From Okapia johnstoni (taxonomy: Eukaryota > Chordata > Mammalia > Artiodactyla > Giraffidae): DNA of 64,000 nt. The translations under genes and the position numbers were made by a program. Numbering within the stretch: position 1 is the first letter of the stretch; the number at the start of each line of letters is the position of its first letter. The notes under the pieces are model-generated. The model was not told where the DNA came from, ran no database searches, and saw nothing but the letters and a program-made list of their open reading frames with translations. Below, in pieces: positions 23,095 through 33,060 of this stretch. Where the stretch lies: contig CM044313.1 of assembly GCA_024291935.2 (NCBI GenBank), positions 80,661,001 to 80,725,000 of the forward strand, in the 5' to 3' direction.

Positions 23095-23500
23095 GTCATA
23101 ACATTTACATTTTCCATTTTAGAGACAAGAAACCAAGCTTTGGATAGTTTGGGCAACTTTTTCAAGGTCACACGCACAATTTGTAGAGCTGGAAATTAAA
23201 TCTAGATACATTTGACTTCAGGCTTCCCAGGTGGCACTAGAGGTAAAGAGTCTGCCTGCCAATGCCGGGGACCTAAGAGACTCAGGTTTGATCCCGGGCT
23301 GGGAAGATCACCTGGAGGAGGGCATGGCAATCCACTCCAGTATTCTTGCCTAAAGAATCTCGATGGACAGAGGAGATTGGCGGGCTATAGTCCATGGGGT
23401 TGAAAAGAGTTGGACACGACTGAAGTGACCTAGCATGCACGCACATGTGACTTCAAACCCATGTTTGTTAACCACTGTACTAGACTGTGCCTAGAAGACA
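23095..23500 (-). repeat. MIR split by a Bov-tA
   Basis: The left part has cattttccattttagagacaa and tttcaaggtcacacgcacaa. The right part has cttcaaacccatgtttgtta and ccactgtactagactgtgcc. Together they make one minus-strand MIR around the SINE. Confidence 0.75.
23220..23444 (+). repeat. Bov-tA SINE inside MIR
   Basis: Plus-strand copy from aggcttcccaggtggcacta to tgacctagcatgcacgcaca. The flanks tgacttca on both sides are the target duplication within MIR. Confidence 0.93.
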
Positions 23501-24024
23501 ATTTCTTGCTTTAATCTTCAGATCTTCTCCTGCCAGATGTTAAATGTCTGCTGGCTAAAATCAACAGGTAGAATGACTAACCTTAAGAAAAAAATTTCAT
23601 ATATAAAAATATATATACTTGGATTTGGTTTTGCATTATTTATAAGGGTGAACTATTACAAGCAGCACAAGTGTCCAAAAAAGGGAAATTGCCAGTATGA
23701 CTGTCACTCATCAAATACTGGGTGGGGAGAGCTTTAAACTTCCCCTTGCCCATTTCTGCATTCTGATAAAAACTGAGGATATATTTCTGGACAAAGTAAG
23801 AGGGAACAAAACTTGGAACAAAGTAAGAGAGACAAGAGCTAAAAACTCTTGTCCATGCTTTTGGCCTTAGGTAGGTGGGGATTGGGCAAGTTGGGAGTTG
23901 TTCCTCTTGAGGGGATTTACTGCCCTGGGAAAGCTTAGTCAGACCAAAGAAAAAGTCAGAGGAAGTGGTTGGGGCAAATCTGCTGAGGGTCGGAGAGACA
24001 GTCTTTTCTTTGGGATACATGTAA
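23501..24024. other. Unique DNA, nothing recognised
   Basis: A minus frame of 126 codons (23640-24020) is the longest non-repeat frame in this part, but it has no domain or exon signal that I can identify. Confidence 0.4.
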
Positions 24025-24097
24025 CTTTTTAGAAAAAATTTCCAGCTTTATTAATTGCACACATCACTGTATAAGTTTAAGGTGTACAGCATGATAA

Positions 24098-24253
24098 GGC
24101 TTCTCTGGTGGCTCAGATGATAAAGAATCTGCCTGCAATGCAGGAGACCTGGGTTCAGTCTCTGGGTCAGGAAGATCCCCTGGAGAAGGGAATGGCTACC
24201 CACTCTAGTGTCCTTACCTGGAGAATTCTATGGACAGAGGAGCCTGGCAGGCT
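24098..24253 (+). repeat. Bov-tA SINE lacking its 3' tail
   Basis: The head and body are present (aggcttctctggtggctcag to gagcctggcaggct), but the BovB-derived tail is missing. The copy is bracketed by perfect 10-base direct repeats, acagcatgat, at 24086-24095 and 24254-24263. Confidence 0.88.
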
Positions 24254-24439
24254 ACAGCATGATGGTTTGACTTACATATATTACATACTTGGTGATATGA
24301 TTATCACAACAGGCTCTTACATCTATCTTTTTATGTTTCTATGATGTTAGTTCATGTTCTTTTATTTCCACTTGAACTCCCTTTAGCATTTCTTACAAGT
24401 CAGGTCTGGTGGTAATAAACTCTCAGCTTTTGTTTGTTT

Positions 24440-25320
24440 GGGAAAGTCTTTACCCCTCCCTCACTTCTGAAGAACACTTCTGCAGAGTATACAATTCTCG
24501 GGTGACAGTTATTTTTTTTCAATAGTTTGAATATGTAATCCCATTACCTCTTGACCTGAAAAGTTTCTGTCAAGGAATCTGACTAAAGTCTTATGTTGGT
24601 TCCGTTGTATGTAACCTCTCTCTTTTCTCTTAATGCTCTTAAAATTCTTTTTTTGTCTTTGACCTTTGACAATTTAATTAAAATGTGTCTCAGTATAGCC
24701 CCATTCAAGTTCAACTTCTCTGGGGCCTTGTGGACCTCATGGCTCTGTCCTCATGTCCACTTATCTCCCCAGGTTTGGGAAGTTTTCAGCGAGTATTAGT
24801 TTAAATATATTTTCTATTCTTACTCTTTCATTTCTCCTGGAATTCCTATAATGAAAATATTATTTCTTTTCATTGTGTCCCATGAATCCCATGGCCTTTC
24901 TTCATTCTTTACAATTTTTTTTTTTTTCCTTTTTGCTCCTCTGACAGGAGCAAATAATGTTCTAGCTGACAGGAGCAGGTAATGTCCTAGCCTCCAGGTC
25001 ATTGATTCTTTCTTCTGCACAGTCAAGTCTAGTTATGAAACTCTCTATTGAATTTTTCAGCTCAGTTATTGTATTTTTCAACTCTAAGATTTTTTTTTTA
25101 AGGTTACTGTTTCCTTACTGAACTTGTTTTGTTCATGCATTGTTTTCCTAATTTTGTTTAATTGCTATCTATGTTTTCTTGTAGTTCTCTAAACTCTCTT
25201 AAGGGGATTATTCTGAATTCTTTATATGACAGTTCATAAATCCCCATTTCTTTAGGATCAGTTATTGGAACTTATTAGATTCCTCTGGTGGTGTTATATT
25301 TACCTGATTGTTCATGATCC
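24440..25320 (-). pseudogene. L1 ORF1-like remnant
   Basis: ORF1p is the RNA-binding trimeric chaperone of L1, with a coiled coil, an RRM and a C-terminal domain. The minus frame at 24820-25026 holds the RRM entry signature: W-D-T-M-K-R, then NNIFIIGIP. The upstream part (25030-25320, minus) would be the coiled coil. Stops and a 25-base tandem duplication at 24941-24990, which is not a multiple of three, destroy the frame. No ORF2 follows. Confidence 0.65.
24941..24990. repeat. 25-base tandem duplication
   Basis: Two adjacent units, ctgacaggagcaaataatgt followed by tctag, and ctgacaggagcaggtaatgt followed by cctag, differ at three positions. They lie within the L1 ORF1-like remnant. Confidence 0.9.
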
Positions 25321-25329
25321 TTGATTCTT

Positions 25330-26895
25330 TACACTGAGTATCTATGCATTTGAGTAACTGGGCTCCTCTTCCTGACTTTATAGGTTTACTTTGGAAGAGA
25401 CAGTCCTTCTCTAGTCAGCTCAGCTTGAGTTTCTGAGTGTACTTGCTGATAAAGTCCTTGGGCAAGTGGGTCCTGCTGTAATGGTCTATTTGGGGGCAAG
25501 TTAACTGTTCCCCATCTGAGGGATGGGGCTGGGGGGATGTGCCCCTGGCTGAGAACAGCTGGCTAGGACTGCTGGTGGGTGAGTCCTGTGTGAAGCTGAG
25601 GGAGACTCTGCAGTTGCTTGAATTCTCTGGTCGGGTTTGCTAGATGGTGAAGACTGGGTACTATATTCGTAGTAGATGAGGCTATGAGTTGGGTACTGAT
25701 TCACAGTAGATGGGGCTATGAATTAACTTCCCTGCCCTGGCAAGGCAGCAGGATGAGACCCAGGGACTGGACAACTCACTGGGAGCTTGAGTCAGCCTGA
25801 ATGTGGACTGGGTTCCCTGATCAGCTGAGTCCAGCAGTCTTGCTCTGCAGATGTGGGGAGCCACTCTCTATTCAAGTGCTGCTGTAAATAGGACTGTTGA
25901 ATAGGCTGTGCAGCTTCCTGTGTGCTCTGGAGAGGTCCCCTGGTCAGAGAGGCTGAACAGTATATTCAGCAACAAGTGGGAATGTGAATTAGATTCTGTA
26001 CCTGGGTGTAGTGGGAGAAGCCGCTTTAAAACTGGTCAAGTTCTTTGTTTGTTGTCTTAACTCAGGCTGACTCACACCCCAGGTTCCCTGACTGAGCAGA
26101 GCCATGGCTTTGCTCTGCAGACTATTGGCTCTGCCTGCCTACCTCTCAACTCAAGCACTGCTGGGTGGTCAACTTGCAGGTGTTGTCTCCAGCCCTTCTG
26201 GTCAGATGGGCCTGGAGACACTCTCTATAGTGGGCAGGGCCGTGATTCCATTCCTCACCTGAGACTGGGCAGATCCAGCTCTAGGGCCAGCAGAACCTCT
26301 CCGAGGACCTGAATCAGACAGATCTGCACCCCCTTGCTAAGTTTCCTGGTCAGTGTGCATCCCTGACTTGGTTCCACAGATGAACAAAGCTGCTGGTTGG
26401 GTTTGCTACTTGGGACCACAGATGTGAACTCAGTCAAGATCCCTGTGCTGGCTCTTACAAGCTCTCCTCCCTCCTGCCTCACAGCCAGATTCCTGGTGGT
26501 TGAGCCCTACAGATTCTCCTGAAATCCTCATGGGGCCAGATCAGAGTAGGAGCTTCTGCAAAGCCACCCACAATGCTGGAGGTGGCTGGTTGTTTCCACT
26601 CTGGGTTCTCTTTTCCTACTGGAGGAATCAGAGGTAGCATTGTCCTGGGAGGAGGGGCAAGGGAGTCAGTGTGTAGCTGTTTCTCTTACTTTCTAATGCA
26701 GTCTGTTTTTGTCTCTCTGGTGCCAGGGGAGCCTCAGCCTCACCCTCGTGTCCTAGTCTTCTCTCAGTGGTGTCTTGTTCTTGTAGAGTTGTTAGTTCTT
26801 CCGAGAAGGAGCAATGTCAGGACAATTCGGGTCGTCATCTTGGTGATGTCACTCTGGGATATCTTCAGGTACTTCTTTTTACCATCAGATTGGTA
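25330..26895 (-). repeat. L1-type 5' UTR with degenerate tandem units
   Basis: GC-richer than its surroundings. Related words recur with spacings of about 140-320 bases: ggttccctgatcagctgagt (25811), gtcccctggtcagagaggct (25936), ggttccctgactgagcagag (26083), cttctggtcagatgggcctg (26197), gtttcctggtcagtgtgcat (26341). Shared phrases such as cttgctctgcaga also recur. Tandem monomers of this kind occur in 5' promoter regions of some L1 lineages. Confidence 0.45.
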
Positions 26896-27107
26896 AGACC
26901 TAGGGGGTTGAGGGAAAGGTTGTGACTTAGAAAAATGACCAAGGACCCTTAGTGCTCTTTTAGGTACAGTCTTAGAGTAGAAGGATCAAGAGTCCTTTTA
27001 ACTTACATATGTCCCACTCAGCTCACCCCAGATAGGCATTTAAGGCCAATGTAATTGTAATAAATATTCCTTTGCCCAGAGTGATCCATCTCAATGCTTT
27101 CCTAGAG
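26896..27107. other. Unique spacer
   Basis: Short segment between the L1-like element and the hAT remnant. Nothing recognised. Confidence 0.4.
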
Positions 27108-27973
27108 CAGCAGTTCTTAAATTATGATCTATAGACTCTTGGTGGGTGCAGGGTGGGGGCGGGGTTCGATTCTCTGTGACCCCTTCAGGAAATTTGCAAG
27201 CTCAAGCCACCTTCATATTAATACTATGATGTTATCTGCATTTTTAACTGATCAATGCAAAAGCAATAGTAAATTAAACTCTTAGTACCACAAAATCAAA
27301 GTACTGACTTTATGCCTTAATACAGTATGGTGTTAAAACTGTATATTTAAAAAAATTATCATACTTTCTTTTTTTTAAAGAGTCAAGTTCACATAATAAC
27401 ATATTTTTAATTTGCTGTGTGATGAAATGACAAGTATAAAGCATTTCTGCAGCAAAACTAAGGACACCATGGCCATAAGGAAAAGCACTTGTGCAATTGA
27501 CTGAGTTACAAGCTGGACTTAATTGCATTTTTCATGGAGCACCATTTTTGCTTGATAGAATGACTGACAAACTATGGCTATTGAGATAAAAGTATTTGGC
27601 AGATATTTTTCCAAAAATGAACACAGTGAGTCTTAGTTCAAGAAAAACAACTGATATCATGTGCTGCTAATAATAAAATTCAAGTTTTAAGCAAAAAAAC
27701 CCAACTTTTTTTTAAAAGTTTGTGTTCTCACTACAAGCTTGAGAGTTTCCCAATACTTAAAGAATTTTCTGATGAACTCAGTGGTGATATGAACAAATGT
27801 GATTTTTAAAAGACTTTATAATAAAATGTGTCAACATTAGGAAACTCTGTATGACTCAGTGAACCATTCTCTTCCAAATGACCAATGTATTGTGTTTCAA
27901 AATCATGCGTGGGTAAAAGAGCCATCTCAAGTGAAAGACAGACAAATGTTTTTTACGTGACAGATATAAAAAG

Positions 27974-28047
27974 GTTTTTTTAATATTTATTTTTAATTGA
28001 TTGATGATTGCTTTACAATATTGGTTTGATTTCTGTCATATATCAAT
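27974..28047 (-). mobile_element. Very short L1 3' end inside hAT
   Basis: A T-run, then tttttaattgattgatgatt, then gctttacaatattggtttga: the terminal 70 bases of a ruminant-type L1, inverted. hAT sequence resumes after it at gaaaagtttattgatatcat. Confidence 0.8.
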
Positions 28048-28424
28048 GAAAAGTTTATTGATATCATTTCAAATTCCACATTACAACTGACCTTTAAAAA
28101 ACTCCACTTGTCAAGACTTGAATAGGAACAAAGAAGAACATCCATAATTATTTGAAAAGCCTATTAAAATACTCCTTCCTTTTCCAATTACACTTCTGAA
28201 TGAGGCTGGATTGTCTTCATATACTTCAACCAAAACCCTCTTTGTATACTACAAAGATTGAATGCAGAAGTAGTTATGAAAAATCCAGATGTCTGTTATT
28301 AAGCCAGACTTTAAAGAAATTTGAAAATATGCAAACCAATACGCTTTGCCACTATATTTTCCTTTGTCTTAAAAAAGTATTTTGAAAATAACATATTTCA
28401 TAAAAATGTGTTATTTATGATGAC

Positions 28425-28549
28425 ATGCTGCTGCTGCTAAGTCACTTCAGTTGTGTCCGACTCTGTGCGACCCCATAGACGACAGCCCACCAGGCTCCTC
28501 TGTCCCTGGAATTCTCCAGGCAAGAACACTGGAGTGGGTTGCCATACAA
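28425..28549 (-). repeat. BOV-A2 SINE, truncated
   Basis: Minus-strand first unit only: tgctgctgctgctaagtcac to ggagtgggttgccat. It is inserted into the tail of hAT copy 1, whose AT-rich sequence continues from 28555. Confidence 0.9.
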
Positions 28550-28847
28550 AGGCGTTATTTTCTAATAAATATATAAATAAGTATTTTTAAAATTTCGTGG
28601 TTTTAATCTCTACTCCAGCAAATATTGATACCTATAATCAACGTAAACAAAAGTTTTTTGAGGTCCTCGATAACTTTTAAGCGTATGATGAGGTCACAAA
28701 ACTGTTTCTTACTTATATTTTTTTAAACCAAAGATTTGAGTAAATCAACTACACTTCAGTTTAAAGGAAAAAAGAGGGATAGAGGAAGGGAAGAATAAAA
28801 AAACAAACCCAAAACCAAAGGTATAAGAATTGCCGCGCTAGGGCAAT

Positions 28848-29040
28848 TTTTTTTTAATAAATTTATTTATTTTAGTTTATTTTATTATAGCCAGGTTCTT
28901 CTGTCCATGGGATTCTCCAGGCAGGAATACTGGAGTGGGTTGCCACGCCCTCCTCCGGGGGGTCTTCCCAACCTAGGGATCGAACCTGGATCTCCTGCAC
29001 TGCAGGCATATTCTCTACTATTTGAGCCACCAGGGAAGGC
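28848..29040 (-). repeat. Bov-tA SINE with A/T-rich tail
   Basis: The SINE body runs from ccaggttcttctgtccatgg to gagccaccagggaaggc on the minus strand. The usual BovB-derived 3' section (gactctttgtgacc words in this view) is missing. In its place is a T-rich run at 28848-28886 (an A-rich tail on the SINE strand). Confidence 0.82.
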
Positions 29041-29569
29041 TTTGGGGGCTGAATTTCTCCCTCAGGTCTTTTGAAGGAGGGACACAGATTGCATAGCGGA
29101 CTCTTGAGGCTGAGGGTTGAGCTAAGTCTCTGAATATCGCTACTGAGGAGGAAGCAGTTAGCACCTGGCTTTGCTTCCAGTGACCTGACCAGCTGCTCCA
29201 CTGCAGCCAGGAAGAGATTTGAACCACTTCCACTGACAGCGGTGAGCAGAGTTACATGAAGCTGGCTGTGAGGGAAGTCTCCAGGTGCTGCAGGCTTCTG
29301 TACACACAGAAGAAAGGATTGGATGGGCAGGTAACACTGCAGGCCACCAAGGAAGCAAAGAGCTGGCTGCCCTCTGGCAGTAATGTCCCCTGAGGTTGTG
29401 GCGCTGAGATAACAAACAACTTATCCCAAGCTGATAAGGATACCTGAGACACAGGAGGGTCGAGTCAGTGCCCTCTGGGTCTGACTTAGGAGACGCCCTT
29501 GCCTATGAAATTTGCTTATAAAAATGACATGCTTTTTCCTTTCCTTCAACAATTTCATTTGTTCAACAA
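29041..29569. other. Unique DNA with a GATA-motif cluster
   Basis: No repeat recognised. Overlapping minus frames (29018-29452) are unsupported. The notable content is the GATA-box cluster at 29407-29437. Confidence 0.45.
29405..29440. promoter_or_regulatory. Candidate GATA-factor site cluster
   Basis: Three GATA-type hexamers lie within 31 bases: agataa (29407-29412), ttatc (29421-29425, reverse orientation) and tgataa (29432-29437). They sit in non-repeat DNA. Clusters of such boxes occur in enhancers bound by GATA zinc-finger factors, but three short motifs can also arise by chance. Confidence 0.3.
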
Positions 29570-30080
29570 ACTGAGTGCTTACTGTGTAAGTCATCTGTTC
29601 TAGGGTCTAGGAATATAGGACTGAGCAGAGCAGGCAATCATCTCACCGTCATGGAATTTATATTCTAGAGGAGAGACAGAGAATCACTTAAATAGTTAAT
29701 TACTGAATGTGTTAAGTGCCATGGGCTTCCCTGGTGGCTCAGGTGGCAAGGAATCTGCCTGCAATGCAGTAGACCTGGCTTTGACCCCTGAGTCAGGAAG
29801 ATTCCCTGGCGGAGGAAGTGGCAACCCACTCTAGTGTTCTTGCCTGGAGAATTTCATGGACAGAGGAGCTTGGGGGCTACAGTCCATGGGGTTGCAAAGA
29901 GTCACACACGACTGAGCAACAAGCGTTTTCAATTTCATAAGTGCCATGGAGAAAGATAAAGCAGGGGAGGGAGGGGGTGACTTGTGAGAATGGATGTATG
30001 GGTCTCAGAGAAGACTTACTCAGAAGGTGAAATGTAAGCGAAGACCTATTCCAGGTTGCTGTGGGAAATTTTAAAAATTA
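29570..30080 (-). repeat. L2 LINE split by a Bov-tA
   Basis: The left part has tgagtgcttactgtgtaagt, then gaatttatattctagaggag. The right part has gtgccatggagaaagataaa, then gcaggggagggagggggtga and tcagagaagacttactcaga. This is one minus-strand L2 around the SINE at 29724-29937. Confidence 0.75.
29724..29937 (+). repeat. Bov-tA SINE inside L2
   Basis: Plus-strand full-length copy. A perfect 11-base target duplication, taagtgccatg, lies at 29713-29723 and 29938-29948. Confidence 0.96.
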
Positions 30081-30329
30081 TAGTTATAAATTTGAGAAGA
30101 ACTACCACAGAAAGTACCCATTCTCCCATTTTAATATTATTTTATTGGTATCTTTGTACACTACTTTCAATGCGTGTATGAACATACACCGTTTTTCATA
30201 GGTAGATGTGTTCCTGCTCGTATTCGCACGGAGACCTTATTTTCTCACTTTGCAGTACATCTTGAGCATCTTTCCGTGTCTGTTCCTAGGTCTGCACCAT
30301 TTCTTCAGCTGCTCACAGAAGACGGGGAA

Positions 30330-30510
30330 GCGTATAGCATAACAGGGAGCTGGGGGCTCACCCCAGACCTGCCATTTATATAAGCTCTCTCAATTTCTCT
30401 CTCTGTGTCTCAATTTCTTCATCACTAAGGTAAGGCTATGGAATTTAACTCATAAGATCATTCAGGAGGAATGAAATGATTCCCATGAAACAATACATCT
30501 AAAGTAGACT
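30330..30510 (+). repeat. MIR, plus strand
   Basis: Has cccagacctgccatttatat, then gtgtctcaatttcttcatca, then atgaaatgattcccatgaaa, the MIR layout in forward orientation. Upstream 30081-30329 is unrecognised. Confidence 0.65.
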
Positions 30511-30829
30511 ATTTCAGTAACTTGGACACGCGATGGTGATTTGAACTGGAAGAGGGGCCATGAAGGTGATTAGAAGTGATCCAGTTCAGGATACATTTTG
30601 AAATCAGCTGATGATGTTTAACGACAGGGCCTTGAGCAAAAGCGGAAAGAATCAAGGGTGATTTCTGGATAGGGGATAGTGGGAGCGTTATTTGTGTGGG
30701 GAGGGCCATATGGATACATTTGAGGGTAGGTGGGTGGATGGATGACTCTCATTGGGCCGTATTAACTCTGTTCCTATTGCCCTTCATCCTTATTGCCATC
30801 ACCTTAGTTTAAGCCTTGTCCTGGACTAT
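30511..30829. other. Unique DNA, nothing recognised
   Basis: No family or gene recognised. A short ggtgggtggatggatga run lies near 30728. Confidence 0.45.
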
Positions 30830-31047
30830 GTGTGTTAGTCACTCAGTCACGTCTGCCTCTTTGCAACCCCCATGGACTGTAGCCCATCAGGTTCCTCTGT
30901 CCATGGGATTCTCTAGGCAACAATACTGGGGTGGGTTGCCAAGCCCTCCTCCAGGGGATCTTCCAGACCCAGGAATCGAACCCACATCTTTTGTGTCTCC
31001 TGCACTACAGGAGGATTCTTTACCTGCTGAGCCATCAGGACAGCTCC
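30830..31047 (-). repeat. Bov-tA SINE
   Basis: Minus-strand full-length copy with a perfect 11-base target duplication, tcctggactat, at 30819-30829 and 31048-31058. Confidence 0.96.
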
Positions 31048-31059
31048 TCCTGGACTATA

Positions 31060-31330
31060 GCAATATCGTATCCTCCATAGACCTCTGGTTCCAGCCCCTC
31101 CCCTTCAAGGCAGCTGGCCTTCTTGCTAGCTCTCTCCTGAGGCTCTCTCCTTTCTTCCTTGGTCCTCTTCCTACTACCCTAACCTCTGTTTGCTTAAGTC
31201 TGATTCACCTTCCAAGGCCAATTCTGAGTACCACCTTCTTCACAAAGCATTTCTCCTCCTGAATTTTGGTACAAACTACTTGCATTGGGCATTTGGGTTT
31301 TAGTATATTGTTCATCCTTTCGGTTAAAAA
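31060..31330 (+). repeat. Possible L2 fragment
   Basis: C/T-rich wording (aaggcagctggccttcttgc, then accttcttcacaaagcattt) follows the L2 order, but the divergence is high. Confidence 0.35.
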
Positions 31331-31792
31331 TGTGTTATGTTTCCTCCACTATTCCCTGAACCCTTTCTGACAGGACCCTAAAAATGGGGGCAGCATTGGG
31401 TACTGCAGGTTGCATGTTTGGGAACCTTGGTGGCGCAAGGTGGGGATTAGAAAGGTTCTTAGGGGACAAGAGAGACTCAGAGGAAAAACTCTGTATACCC
31501 CGCAGGAGCTCAGGGGTGGCCCCACACAGCACCGGGTGTAGACCCAGTACCACTGAGGGTGTCCTTCCCATTTCCAAGGGATGATATTGTCAAGGCTTTT
31601 CACTGCTATGGGATAATTTGCGACCATCTTCTCTGCTGTGTAAACTGTCCAGAGTGGGAGATGGCTGAACAGCAGCCTTTAGGATAATTGGCCACTTGGT
31701 CTCATTTCCTACCTACCTGGTTCTGTCCTCAGTCAAGTTAGGCAGCTAAACAGAGACTGACCCAGCCCAAGAGAGCTCATTCTAGGCCATCC
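31331..31792. other. Unique DNA, nothing recognised
   Basis: Overlapping frames on both strands at 31335-31627 have no recognisable domain. Confidence 0.4.
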
Positions 31793-31804
31793 CACTGTGT
31801 TTAT

Positions 31805-32012
31805 GGGTTTCCCTGATGGCTCAGATGGTAAAGAATCTGCCTGCAATGCAGAAGACCTGGATTCAGCCCCTGGGTTGGGAAGATCCTCTGGAGGAGGGCA
31901 TGGCAACCCACTCCAGTATTCTTGCCTGGAGAATCCCATGGACAGAGGAGCCTGGTGGACTACAGTTTACGGGGTTGCAAGAGAGTCAGACGCGACTAAT
32001 ACTTTCACTTTC
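31805..32012 (+). repeat. Bov-tA SINE
   Basis: Plus-strand full-length copy ending in actttcactttc. A perfect 11-base target duplication, actgtgtttat, lies at 31794-31804 and 32013-32023. Confidence 0.96.
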
Positions 32013-32023
32013 ACTGTGTTTAT

Positions 32024-32484
32024 AAAGGGCTCAAGCTGCTCTCACCTTTCCCTGCCTATTAGTAAGTTTATATGGTTTATTCTCCAGGGCCTAACTGAAG
32101 GTTTCCTCCTCATGGGCCCTTCCAGGGTCGAAAACTACTTTATTTGTTCTTTCTTTGAGTCCAACTAAGTAATAAGATTATGCATGCCAGCATTAAAGGT
32201 GACCCTCATCTTGACTCAGATCTAACTGTCTTAGTAGCCAAGGAGTCACCTTGCCAAGGAGCAAGGTCCTGGGGCCATCCCCTCTTCCCTTCTTTGTTTG
32301 TTTACAGGTACAACCTGGTGGAGGTGAGACTGGGGGCCCTGCAGAGGTGTGGATGGCTGCCAGGACCCACTGGAGTTCACACTCAGGGTGAGGAGCTTCT
32401 GAGAGGGAAGCTCTAGAGCCACCTCAGGAAGCAGGAAGACCCTTGAACTTCTTGGCAGAACTCCAACTCACAACTGCCCTTGAA
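32024..32484. other. Unique DNA with an exon-like segment
   Basis: At 32308-32387 an open 80-base stretch follows a pyrimidine tract ending in tttacag and is followed by a donor-like gg/gtgagg. No homology was recognised. Confidence 0.4.
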
Positions 32485-32677
32485 GCAGCTTGAATAATGG
32501 CCCCCAAAGACACCCTCCCTCAAATACCCAGAACTTGTGAATGTTACCTTATATGGTAAAAGGGACTTTGCAAAGTCCTTTTTTGCAAAGGATTATGATT
32601 GTGATTTTGTCTTGTGATGGAGAGATTACCCAGGTGGTCCCTAGATGTAATCCTAGGTGTCTTTGTATGAGGGAGGC
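32485..32677 (+). mobile_element. LTR-like fragment
   Basis: Has aatggcccccaaagacaccc, then cttgtgaatgttaccttata, then gtaaaagggactttgcaaag, wording common to an old mammalian LTR family (ERVL or MaLR group) that I cannot name exactly. A BovB 3' end cuts it. Confidence 0.5.
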
Positions 32678-32868
32678 AGTTCAGTTCAGTTCAGTCGTTC
32701 AGTTGTTTCCAAATCTTTGTGACCCCACAGACTGCAGCATGCCAGGCCTCCCTGTCCATCACCAACTCCCAGAGTTCACCCAAACTCATGTCCATTGGGT
32801 CGGTGATGCCATCCAACCATCTCATCCTCTGTCGGTCCCTTCTCCTCCTGCCCTCAATCTTTCCCTCT
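32678..32868 (-). mobile_element. BovB 3' end, minus strand
   Basis: Starts with the cagttcagttcagttcagtc tail repeat, then caaactcatgtccattgggt, then tcatcctctgtcggtccctt. It is only the last 190 bases of BovB. Confidence 0.93.
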
Positions 32869-32919
32869 GAGAACACAAAGAAGAACTTCTTGAAAACAGA
32901 CCAGCTGGCCAGAACTTCA

Positions 32920-33060
32920 TTGCTTGTGAGGTCTAGTACAAAATTAAAGCACAGAGGCCCTTCTTCCAAACTTTTAAAGAATTTCAAGATGGTGACAACC
33001 ATGCATTAACCAAGTGTGGGGCCTTCTGAAGGAGGGACCTCGTGAGACCCATGAAGGGGG
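32920..33060 (+). repeat. Old interspersed repeat, copy 2 of 2
   Basis: Matches 10655-10825 in word order (gtctagtaca, aagaatttcaagatgg, cattaaccaagtgtgggg). It lies just downstream of a BovB tail. Family unnamed. Confidence 0.6.

Larger units (their letters stand above)
24025..26895 (-). mobile_element. L1-related element lacking ORF2 (HAL1-like)
   Basis: Read on the minus strand, this has a long 5' UTR (about 26895 to 25330), then an ORF1-like region (about 25320 to 24440), then directly an L1 3' UTR (24345 to 24025, holding taagtttaaggtgtacagca in plus-strand view). The 4 kb ORF2 expected between ORF1 and the 3' UTR is absent. This is the arrangement of half-L1 (HAL1) elements, which carry ORF1 only. 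An internal deletion of an ordinary L1 is the alternative. A Bov-tA interrupts the 3' UTR. Confidence 0.55.
27108..28705 (+). mobile_element. hAT-type DNA transposon remnant, copy 1
   Basis: Starts with cagcagttcttaaattatga, close to the terminal inverted repeat style of hAT-Charlie elements (cag-x-ggttct). It runs through decayed transposase sequence to about 28705 (gaggtcctcgataactttta), where the right terminal repeat is eroded. It shares ordered words with 58945-61925 and 63739-63910, for example ttctgtgtgatgaa-like near 27415 and tgcgtgggtaaaaga near 27906. hAT transposases cut and paste DNA using an RNase H-like domain. None is intact here. Nested in it are a short L1 end and a BOV-A2. 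Confidence 0.75.
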
